From contig JAUWRC010000005.1 of NCBI GenBank assembly GCA_030610745.1, positions 1-27,405 of the forward strand: DNA of 27,405 bases. Reading direction: 5' to 3'. Below the pieces are notes generated by a model. The model did no database searches, was not told the origin of the DNA, and was given only the letters and a program-made list of their open reading frames with translations. The stretch's first letter is position 1, and the number at the start of each line of letters is the position of its first letter. Both the position numbers and the translations under genes were made by a program. Positions 21,384-27,405 of this stretch are shown here, piece by piece. The DNA is from Clostridia bacterium (GTDB taxonomy: Bacteria > Aerophobota > Aerophobia > Aerophobales > AE-B3A).

Positions 21384-22094
21384 ATGAAAGATTTTTTACC
21401 GCATGCTATATTGTTAGATTTTTATGGCACAGTAGTTGAAGAGGACGATATCCCCATTAGAAAGATATGCGAGGATATCTCTAAAGTATCTCCTTTGACA
21501 GTAACAGCAGCAGAGATTGGTTTCTATTGGAGTTATGCATTTAGTCAATTGTGTTCTCAGAGTTTTGGAACCACATTTCGACTTCAGAAGGAACTAGAAC
21601 AGCTTTCACTGCAGCGTGTTCTACGACACTTTGAAGCCGATTTAGATAGTGATGCGCTCTCTCAAGTTCTATACGAGTATTGGGTTCGTCCTACGATCTT
21701 TCCGGAGAGCAGGGAGGTGTTAGCGAGGTGCAAGAGACCCATTTGTCTGATATCCAACATTGATAACGCCGAGTTACAGTTGGCTTTGAAGCACTGCAAT
21801 CTACACTTCGATTGGATCGTCACCAGTGAGGATTGTAGAGCCTATAAGCCCCGTGCAGAGGTGTTTAAAGAGGCGCTACATTTACTTGATTTGCCAGCAA
21901 GTGAAGTGCTTCATGTTGGGGACTCATTCAGTAGTGATGTATGTGGTGCAAAATCTCTAGGGATCCCTGTACTTTGGATCAACAGGAAGAAAAAGCAAGT
22001 ATCTTATGTAGACGAAGCGCCCGACTACATATCAACTGATCTGACAGGATTATTGAACGTCCTGAAGAAAAAGAACAGGGCGGATATCAGATAA
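21384..22094 (+). CDS. HAD-superfamily hydrolase (DxYGT type)
   Basis: 236 residues, HAD fold with an alpha-helical cap. Motif I is LLDFYGTVV (Asp12 nucleophile, Tyr14 where phosphatases have Asp), motif II LISNID, motif III lysine in AYKPRAEVF, motif IV HVGDSFSSDVCGA. D-x-Y-G-T occurs in 2-haloacid dehalogenase-type members, which use Asp without the acidic partner; phosphatase activity is therefore less certain. ATG 21384 is a family-consistent start, but only a weak ribosome-binding site is visible. It lies within a partly duplicated block; 37 bases of its 3' end also occur at 16211. Confidence 0.85.
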   Translation: MKDFLPHAILLDFYGTVVEEDDIPIRKICEDISKVSPLTVTAAEIGFYWSYAFSQLCSQSFGTTFRLQKELEQLSLQRVLRHFEADLDSDALSQVLYEYWVRPTIFPESREVLARCKRPICLISNIDNAELQLALKHCNLHFDWIVTSEDCRAYKPRAEVFKEALHLLDLPASEVLHVGDSFSSDVCGAKSLGIPVLWINRKKKQVSYVDEAPDYISTDLTGLLNVLKKKNRADIR

Positions 22095-22117
22095 TACCAA
22101 GTAAAATAGTAAAATAT

Positions 22118-22294
22118 GGACAGCGACCATTTATATTAACAAATGTTATTGAGATTGGGTAAAATTTAACTATGCCCAGAATAGCAAGAGTCGTTGCCGT
22201 TGGGTTGCCCCATCATATTACGCAAAGGGGAAATTATAAGCAGAATGTTTTTCTGCTTAGGAGATCGCATGTCAATAAAGTGGATAATCTTTGA
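22118..22294 (+). pseudogene. 5' remnant of a REP-associated tyrosine transposase (RAYT, IS200-like)
   Basis: ATG 22172 encodes MPRIARVVAVGLPHHITQRG followed by NYKQNVF, the unmistakable N terminus of Y1 transposases of the REP-associated branch (HHITQRGN; the HUH-like His pair would follow later). After 27 residues the frame runs into unrelated codons and stops at 22292-22294, inside the next HAD gene. GGACAGCGACCAT at 22118-22130 lies upstream and also occurs at 18836, as expected for an element end. The catalytic part is gone. Confidence 0.8.
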
Positions 22295-22892
22295 TGTTAT
22301 GGGGGTGATATTTGAGGTTGGTGATGATACAAATGATTTACTTGTGCCATATATTCAAAGAAGAAACGATATGATTTCCCGAGAGAAAATCAATGAAATG
22401 TATACCAAAGCAAGTCTGGGGGAGATTTCATCATTTGATTTTTGGAATGAGTTCGGTTTTGGTGACCAGTATCCAGAAATTGAAAGAGATTATCTTGATT
22501 CATGTTTGAGAATAGATCCTGAATTCATGAAGATTGCAAAGAAATTAGTAAAAAATTATTCCTTAGCAATATTATCCAATGATGTGAAAGAGTGGTCTGG
22601 CTACTTACGCCTCAAATTTGATTTAAATAGATTATTCAAAGTTATCATTATAAGCGGTGAAGTGGGTTATCGTAAACCTGACAAAAGGATTTACAATATT
22701 TTATTAGACAAAATTCAATCACCTCCTTCAGACTCTGTTTTTGTCGATGACAGATATAAAAATCTTCGTCCAGCTTCTGAGGCAGGTATTAAAACAATCA
22801 GGTTTGCTCGAGAAGAATCAAATGATGATTTTTTTCCCAATTTTAAAATTAGCAGTTTTGCTGAATTACCGCAAGTGATAGAAAAGATTTGA
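22269..22892 (+). CDS. HAD-superfamily hydrolase (variant motif I DVMGV)
   Basis: 207 residues. Motif I is IIFDVMGVIF (Asp9; Met11 replaces the second Asp), motif II LSNDVKEW, motif III lysine in YRKPDKRIY, motif IV VFVDDRYKNLRPA. Same overall plan as epoxide-hydrolase-N/dehalogenase-like HAD proteins. ATG 22269 is chosen over an upstream ATG at 22194 because the latter lies in the transposase remnant and TAGGAG precedes 22269. The second HAD gene in the region; it is not closely similar to the first. Confidence 0.82.
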   Translation: MSIKWIIFDVMGVIFEVGDDTNDLLVPYIQRRNDMISREKINEMYTKASLGEISSFDFWNEFGFGDQYPEIERDYLDSCLRIDPEFMKIAKKLVKNYSLAILSNDVKEWSGYLRLKFDLNRLFKVIIISGEVGYRKPDKRIYNILLDKIQSPPSDSVFVDDRYKNLRPASEAGIKTIRFAREESNDDFFPNFKISSFAELPQVIEKI

Positions 22893-22948
22893 ATAAGCAC
22901 GAAACAGCAGGTAGCACAATATACACGCTGTTACACTCGGAGTGGAGG

Positions 22949-22977
22949 TTGACAATACACTAAAAATAGTGTATATT
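22949..22977 (+). promoter_or_regulatory. higBA promoter with operator filling the spacer
   Basis: TTGACA (22949-22954), 17 bases, TATATT (22972-22977). A perfect palindrome ATACACTA-AAAA-TAGTGTAT (22955-22974) fills the spacer and enters the -10 element, so a bound HigA would block RNA polymerase. Confidence 0.75.
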
Positions 22978-22992
22978 TAATCGGGAGCTAGA

Positions 22993-23352
22993 ATGTATGA
23001 GGTACTCTTTTATTTAGATAAGCGAGGTAGATGTCCCACAGACGAATTTTTAGATAAGCTGGAATCTAAAATAAAGGCAAAGGTGGAAAAATGGATGGAG
23101 AAGCTTGGAGAGGAGGAGCCGAATTTACCAAGACCATTTGCAGACGTTGTAAGAGGTAAAGTTCGGGAGCTTAGAATTGGCTTTGGTTCAAATCACTATC
23201 GGTTTTTATATTTTTTCTTTGGCAAGAAAATTGTTATTACCCATGGTTTTTTAAAGAAGATTGATAGAGTTCCTGTAGAAGAGATTGAAAAAGCAGAACG
23301 AAGAATGCAAGATTTTTTACAAAGACATGAAAGGGGTGAGATTAAATCATGA
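22993..23352 (+). CDS. higB: HigB-type toxin (phage Gp49-like, RelE superfamily)
   Basis: 119 residues. GKVRELRIGFGSNHYRFLYF and KKIVITHGFLKKIDRVPVEE are the core of the Gp49-like/HigB family (RelE fold), ending in an amphipathic helix EIEKAERRMQDFLQRHE. Such toxins cleave mRNA at the ribosome. The gene order is toxin first, as in hig operons; its stop overlaps the antitoxin start by four bases (ATGA). It begins at ATG 22993 behind GGGAG and a perfect promoter. Confidence 0.9.
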   Translation: MYEVLFYLDKRGRCPTDEFLDKLESKIKAKVEKWMEKLGEEEPNLPRPFADVVRGKVRELRIGFGSNHYRFLYFFFGKKIVITHGFLKKIDRVPVEEIEKAERRMQDFLQRHERGEIKS

Positions 23353-23633
23353 AAGGTGTAAGACGATTTAAAGACAGGTTAAAAGAAGATTTAAAAGATG
23401 CGGAGTTCCGCAAAGCCTTCGATGAAGAAGAAATTTATGCTTCTTTGGCTATCCAGATAGCCAGGATTAGACAAAAGAAAAAATTAACTCAACAGCAGTT
23501 AGCTAAACGACTGCACACTACTCAACAAACCATATCTCGACTAGAAAATGTTTATAATAAAAGTTATTCTTTAAGAACATTGATTAAACTTGCCCGTGTG
23601 TTAGGTAAACGGGTGAAAGTTGAACTTGTTTAG
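23349..23633 (+). CDS. higA: HigA-type antitoxin (XRE helix-turn-helix)
   Basis: 94 residues. The N-terminal helix (FRKAFDEEEIYASLAIQIAR) wraps the toxin in related pairs; the helix-turn-helix is RQKKKLTQQQLAKRLHTTQQ followed by TISRLENV (about 38-65). LGKRVKVELV closes the family. It represses its own promoter, presumably at the palindrome 22955-22974. Confidence 0.92.
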   Translation: MKGVRRFKDRLKEDLKDAEFRKAFDEEEIYASLAIQIARIRQKKKLTQQQLAKRLHTTQQTISRLENVYNKSYSLRTLIKLARVLGKRVKVELV

Positions 23634-23692
23634 ATTGAGGGTCAAAGTTTATTTTTTCTTTCCTATCCATATTTCAAACATCCTGACTGTAG

Positions 23693-23790
23693 TTCTTATT
23701 CTTATATATTCCGTAAAGAATTCTTATTCTTATATATTCCGTAAAGAATTCTTATTCTTATATATTCCGTAAAGAATTCTTATTCTTATA
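23693..23790. repeat. 28-bp tandem repeat, 3.5 copies
   Basis: Three perfect units (23693-23720, 23721-23748, 23749-23776) of TTCTTATTCTTATATATTCC-GTAAAGAA plus half a unit to 23790. Each unit junction forms the palindrome AAGAATTCTT. It lies between higA and the third HAD gene, with no spacer sequence between units, so it is not a CRISPR array. Confidence 0.9.
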
Positions 23791-23863
23791 ATAGAGAACC
23801 CTATAGGAGTAGTTTTCGGAAAATAGGAAAATGGGCGCAATGGGCAGGTTAACTTAAGGAGAA

Positions 23864-24538
23864 ATGATATTGAAACTATCGCATGTTCGCTGGCTCTTTT
23901 TCGATCTTGGAAGTACCTTAATCAGTGAGAAAAGAGCCGAAGAAGATCGTATCCAACAAATGGTGCGGGTGTTTGCAGAACGTAGTATGCAGGTTTCGGC
24001 AGAGGCTATTGAGCGGGCGTTTGAAGAAGCCTCAGCCGAATTTGCTCCCAGACTCATTGTACGCGTGATAGAAAAACTCGCCAATAACCCATCTGATCGT
24101 GCTTTTATTCTGCAAAGAGTCAAGTATCGGAAGGAATTGGAGGAACCCTATCCCCAAGCCTATGAAGTGCTTTTGAGGCTGGCACCACGATACAGGATTG
24201 GAGTGATTGCAAATCAGTCTGCTGGTACAGGGGCACGGCTGGAAAGCTACGGATGGGCTTCTTTCATATCTTTATGTCTTTCCTCAGCCGAAGTTGGTCT
24301 AGAAAAGCCAAATCCTGCCATCTTCCGGTTAGCTCTCGAACAGGCACAGTGCGAGCCTCATCAAGTGGTGATGATTGGTGATCGTATAGACAACGATATC
24401 CGACCAGCTAAGTTGCTCGGCTGGAAGACGATTCGCCTGTTGCAAGAATTTGCCAGGGTGCAAAGGCCCAGAAATTTGGAGGAAGAACCAGATTTCACGG
24501 TTAGTAATTTAAGGGGAATTATAGCTATATTGTGTTGA
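23864..24538 (+). CDS. HAD-superfamily hydrolase (variant motif I DLGST)
   Basis: 224 residues. Motif I is WLFFDLGSTLI (Asp14; Gly16 replaces the second Asp), motif II IANQSAGTG, motif III lysine in LEKPNPAIF, motif IV MIGDRIDNDIRPAK. An alpha-helical cap lies between. AAGGAGA precedes ATG 23864. It is more GC-rich than the second HAD gene. Third member in 3 kb without the phosphatase acid/base aspartate. Confidence 0.85.
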   Translation: MILKLSHVRWLFFDLGSTLISEKRAEEDRIQQMVRVFAERSMQVSAEAIERAFEEASAEFAPRLIVRVIEKLANNPSDRAFILQRVKYRKELEEPYPQAYEVLLRLAPRYRIGVIANQSAGTGARLESYGWASFISLCLSSAEVGLEKPNPAIFRLALEQAQCEPHQVVMIGDRIDNDIRPAKLLGWKTIRLLQEFARVQRPRNLEEEPDFTVSNLRGIIAILC

Positions 24539-24575
24539 GTGGGGTGGAGATGAAGAGTCTGGGGAGGATAGAGCT

Positions 24576-24898
24576 GTGAATTCCTTTTCGCAAAACATGT
24601 ACGAATTAGAACTGGTTAAATGCTACGATTTGATGCATAAGCATAGGAATTACGACCAGGAATCTAATTTCGTAGATCAAATTGTTCAAAAGTTTTGGCC
24701 TAAGGCAAACAAAATCTTGGATATTGAACGGCTTTTGCTGAAGATGACCTCAGAATATTTTTTGAGGACAAGGTTCTGATGTTTATGGCCTCTTATGGCT
24801 TTGAGGCATTAAAAGCCTTTGGAGGCTATTCTATGGATTCGGCGGTAACCGATTCATCACGCGTGATTGTGGTCATTGGCCGAAAAAGAAGAAAGTGA
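24576..24898 (+). pseudogene. Methyltransferase gene with internal deletion and frameshift
   Basis: From GTG 24576 the frame reads MNSFSQNMYELELVKCYDLM, then VDQIVQKFWPKANKILDI, the run-up to methyltransferase motif I. There the glycine-rich core is missing: the sequence jumps to a C-terminal part in another frame, AEDDLRIFFEDKVLMFMASY, then GFEALKAFGGYSMD and SSRVIVVIGRKRRK with TGA at 24896-24898. Both ends are typical of class I SAM methyltransferases. The frame-0 stop is at 24777-24779. Confidence 0.7.
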
Positions 24899-25182
24899 GA
24901 AATTCTAGGAAGGGGGTTATGATGTCTACTCGACAAAACTATCGTTTTCACTTAAGGCTACTAAATAATTGCGCTGACAGCGTATACGCTACGATCCAGC
25001 GTCCTTGCTCTTTCGGGATATTGCTTTCTTTGGATCGAAAAGAACAGGGTGGACATCAGATAATACCAGATTGGCAACTTACTTCCAGACTGGTAGTTAA
25101 ACTAAGAAAAGTCAGAAGATTGATAACACTGGAAGAAGCTTATTACTTCCTTTGGTCGCAGCGTCGTATATGCAGCCATTAG
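24899..25182 (+). pseudogene. Chimeric debris ORF after the methyltransferase
   Basis: A frame from 24895 (MRNSRKGVMMSTRQNYR...) runs to TAG 25180-25182. Its parts come from different places: 24899-24942 matches 21318-21366, AGAACAGGGTGGACATCAGA (25040-25059) matches the HAD gene 3' flank at 22073 onward, and 25083-25118 matches 18795-18830. The encoded protein matches no family, so it is a patchwork rather than a gene. Confidence 0.6.
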
Positions 25183-25238
25183 GCGTTATACTCAAGAATC
25201 CAATAAAAATAAGATGTTTTTATAGAAGAAGCTAACTC

Positions 25239-26235
25239 ATGTCTAAATCAATTCAGCAAAAACTCAGTTCAGTGCACTGGTCGAGAGAAAATTTTATAGG
25301 GGAAAAATTTACCAAAGAACAGATTTTTGAGAAAAATTAATACATTTTTAAAAGCGAATAACTGGAAAATGATTAAATATATTGACATGGGAACAACTTC
25401 ACGTATATTCATCATAGAAAAAAACAGGAATAAGAAAATTCTAAAAGTGCTAAGAAGAGATTTTATGCAATCTAATTCTGTAAAATTAGAATATAACATA
25501 TTGAAATATCTCAATACAAATAAAATGTCAAAATATGTGCCAGCTATTGAAGATTGGATAGAAGAGATTGACGGCTTTTTTATGGAATATTTAGAATATC
25601 CTTCGCAGCCGGAAAATATTGATAGAATATATAACTTAGCTGACGCCCTACAAACATTACATAGCGTAACTATTCCTAGCATCGAAGGGATACAAGATTA
25701 TAGACCCTCGATTGGTATTGCATTGATAAATGAATTTAAACCCCCTTTTAAGTTAATTGTTAATAATCATGAATGGAAAAATCTTACCGTGAATGATGTA
25801 CCCAAACTTGAAATTATTCGATCTAAATTCAAATATTACAATAACTTGCTTGAGCATATTGAACCATTCTTAAAGAATATGGCTAATTCTTTGACTCATG
25901 GGGATTTAGCCAGAGATAACATAATGATCAAAATGAACGGAGATTTAGCTTTAATTGATTGGGGAGAGGCTGCAATATCTTCAGGATTATTTGATGTAGC
26001 TTATCTAATAACATATTCTCAATGGAATAATGGTATGCGTGAAAGATTTTTAAAGAGATATTATAATAACAACTCTCCGGAGATGAATAAAAAGCTTCCT
26101 TTGATTAATAAATTGAGCGAATTGTATAGATACAGGTCATGCATATGGTCACTATGCAGACTTAGAGATTATAAAAAAAATGGATTAGATACAATTGGAC
26201 TTAAATTCTTCGAAAATCAACTAAAAATAATATAA
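25239..26235 (+). CDS. APH/choline-kinase-like kinase, probably frameshifted at its 5' end
   Basis: The main frame (25327 TTG to 26235, 302 residues) has phosphotransferase motifs: ILKVL (Lys40), HGDLARDN (His191-Asp193...Asn198) for the catalytic loop and LIDWGEA (Asp211) for the metal. It looks like an aminoglycoside/choline/ethanolamine kinase relative; the substrate is unknown. No ribosome-binding site fits the TTG. A 33-codon frame from ATG 25239 (MSKSIQQKLSSVHWSRENFI...FEKN, TAA 25338-25340) leads into it, and removal of one A from the A5 run 25332-25336 joins both into FEKINTFLKANNW. So either the gene is frameshifted or the assembly has one extra base. Confidence 0.75.
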
Positions 26236-26558
26236 TAAATGCTAAGGAGCGACGAGGAGTTTACTACTCTTCTCCTTGTGCATACTCCCGGTTTTGACTT
26301 GAATTCCGAGGTATTCATAGATGAAATATAACTCAAGAAGCTGCTTCACTTAACATCGGAGTGGTGACTTACTTTGTTTGTCCAGATCACTTTATGGCTT
26401 CGCCAATCCGGGAACCGTTACCCGAAATTGCCTTTTACCCAAAAGCAGGAAAAGGAAAGGTAAAGAGACGGTGAAGAATCATCAAGGATCTCTATACAAC
26501 AAAGAGAAGGCGAATTTTCTCCAGGAACGAGAAGCCTTAGAAATCTGGGAGGCCAAAA
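26236..26558 (+). other. Coding debris between the kinase and the B12 activation gene
   Basis: Two overlapping frames look like protein ends. One (about 26325-26476) reads ITQEAASLNIGVVTYFVCPD, then HFMASPIREPLPEIAFYPKA and ends KGKVKRR-TGA. The next reads KNHQGSLYNKEKANFLQERE then ALEIWEAKNGST and stops at 26570-26572, overlapping the next start. Neither could be assigned. CTTCTCCTTG after GAGGAG near 26250-26275 is only a weak inverted repeat. Confidence 0.35.
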
Positions 26559-27254
26559 ATGGAAGTACTTAATGATATAGTTTTTCAAGTAGACATGGAT
26601 ACACTCCTGGCAAGGTTACATATAGATAAAGAAAGCGAAGATGCAAAAGATATTCAACATCTGCTCCAGAGCGCTGCTTCTGTAGCTAGGCCAAAAGCTA
26701 TCTATGAAGTCTCCTATATTCAACACAAGAGCCATAACACAGTGAATATTGGAGGAGTAACATTTACCAGCCGTGTTCTTCGTCTTAATTTAGACAAAGT
26801 AGAAAGAGTTTTTCCCTGTATTGCTACATGTGGAAGAGAATTAGATGAAATAGCAATTGCAAGTGATGATTTTATGAGACAATTCTGGCTGGATGCAATT
26901 AAAGAGATGGCTTTAGCTAATAGTATAAAATATCTTGACGATTATTTAAAAAGAAGCTATGCCCTGGGACAAATGTCACAAATGAGTCCGGGAGCAGGAT
27001 CCCAAAATTTATGGCCAATAGAAGAGCAAAAACAATTATTTTCAATTTTTGGCAATGTGAAAGATTTGATTGGAGTTGAGCTAACCGATAGTTTTCTAAT
27101 GATTCCAAATAAATCTGTCTCTGGAATATATTTCCCCACAGAAATTAGGTTTGAAAGTTGCAAGTTATGTCCAAGGGAAGTATGTCCAGGAAGAAAGGCA
27201 CCTTATGATAAAAATTTATTGGAATCGTACTATAAGGATAGAACAAGGAGATAA
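26559..27254 (+). CDS. Stand-alone vitamin B12-dependent methionine synthase activation domain protein
   Basis: 231 residues matching the MetH activation (reactivation) domain in stand-alone form: VERVFPCIATCGRELDEIA, DAIKEMALANSIKYLDDYLK, MSPGAGSQNLWPIEEQKQLF, LIGVELTDSFLMIPNKSVSG, IYFPTEIRFESCKLCPREVC. In full-length MetH this domain binds AdoMet to remethylate oxidised cobalamin; in anaerobes with split methionine synthases or corrinoid methyltransferases a separate protein takes that role. GGGAGG precedes ATG 26559. The stop overlaps the next start (TAATG). A 3' fragment of a diverged copy is at 19754. Confidence 0.88.
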   Translation: MEVLNDIVFQVDMDTLLARLHIDKESEDAKDIQHLLQSAASVARPKAIYEVSYIQHKSHNTVNIGGVTFTSRVLRLNLDKVERVFPCIATCGRELDEIAIASDDFMRQFWLDAIKEMALANSIKYLDDYLKRSYALGQMSQMSPGAGSQNLWPIEEQKQLFSIFGNVKDLIGVELTDSFLMIPNKSVSGIYFPTEIRFESCKLCPREVCPGRKAPYDKNLLESYYKDRTRR

Positions 27255-27405
27255 TGATGAACGAAAACAAAGATTTGAATAGTCCTTCAATATTTATTGG
27301 TAAACAAGGAAATGATATTATAAGTTTTGGGTCAGGACAGCCGGATCTTCCGCCACCAAAAGAGGCAGTAGAGGGTATAAGCATAAGAAGTGATTTGAGA
27401 TATGG
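27254..27405 (+). CDS. PLP-dependent aminotransferase (class I/II), N-terminal part
   Basis: Two adjacent ATG codons (27254, 27257) begin a frame open to the window end: MNENKDLNSPSIFIGKQGND, then IISFGSGQPDLPPPKEAVEG and ISIRSDLRYG. SFGSGQPDLPPP followed by LRYG is the N-terminal substrate-binding arm of aspartate-aminotransferase-fold enzymes. The first ATG overlaps the stop of the B12 activation gene. The catalytic lysine lies outside the window. Confidence 0.75.
   Translation, partial: MMNENKDLNSPSIFIGKQGNDIISFGSGQPDLPPPKEAVEGISIRSDLRY

Noticed and set aside
23693..23790. Possible CRISPR array because of regular 28-bp repeats
   Set aside because: Units are contiguous with no spacers, and no cas gene is in the window.
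24899..25200. TTAGGCGTTATAC (about 25181-25193) as an integron attC end
   Set aside because: No matching RYYYAAC partner or folding pair was found upstream, and ATAACGCC at 18559 stands alone. No integrase is visible.

Overview
The window looks like a chromosomal contig from an uncultured anaerobic bacterium. It has bacterial envelope genes (ddl, ftsK, pgsA, pgpA), so it makes peptidoglycan and phosphatidylglycerol. It also has a four-subunit pyruvate:ferredoxin oxidoreductase and a stand-alone cobalamin-dependent methionine synthase activation domain, both typical of strict anaerobes. Most genes are AT-rich with Shine-Dalgarno leaders and sigma70-like promoters. No phylum can be fixed from the sequence; the many short palindromic intergenic repeats resemble those of candidate-phylum genomes (Omnitrophota/Aerophobota type), which is only an impression.

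Layout. 1-3.1 kb: a decayed surface-protein end, a secreted HEAT-repeat protein whose 3' end is cut by an in-frame TAA, and a GC-rich secreted glycoside-hydrolase-like protein (DUF5060 type) that looks acquired. 3.1-5.0 kb: four tRNA genes (Ala-CGC, Arg-GCG, Ser-CGA, Ser-GGA), an RRM RNA-binding protein with a long leader and a clear terminator, and several palindromic repeats. 5.0-6.9 kb: a GNAT-type toxin-antitoxin pair overlapping a GH130 glycoside phosphorylase gene. 7.0-12.8 kb: a tight envelope/division cluster, ddl - YesL-like membrane protein - isochorismatase-like hydrolase - ftsK - pgsA - pgpA. 12.8-16.0 kb: porCDAB from its own TTGACA/TAAAAT promoter, with a hairpin and repeat between porA and porB. 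16.0-17.8 kb: gene debris, a palindromic element and an amidohydrolase.

17.8-27.4 kb is an accessory region of small independent modules separated by debris: Nudix hydrolase, VapBC, MntA-HepT, HigBA, three HAD-like hydrolases that all lack the second aspartate of motif I, and an APH-type kinase with a probable frameshift. The debris includes pieces of methyltransferases, acetyltransferases, a REP-associated transposase, and a second copy of the 3' third of the B12 activation gene. Several pieces occur twice, showing that duplication followed by differential deletion built this region. The window ends in the B12 activation gene and the start of an aminotransferase.

No single coherent new defence or biosynthetic system is evident. 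The most unusual things are the duplicated-and-deleted cassette architecture of the last 10 kb, the three variant HAD proteins inside it, the self-palindromic promoter/operators of the toxin-antitoxin modules, and the repeat family that sits directly against start codons and tRNA 3' ends.
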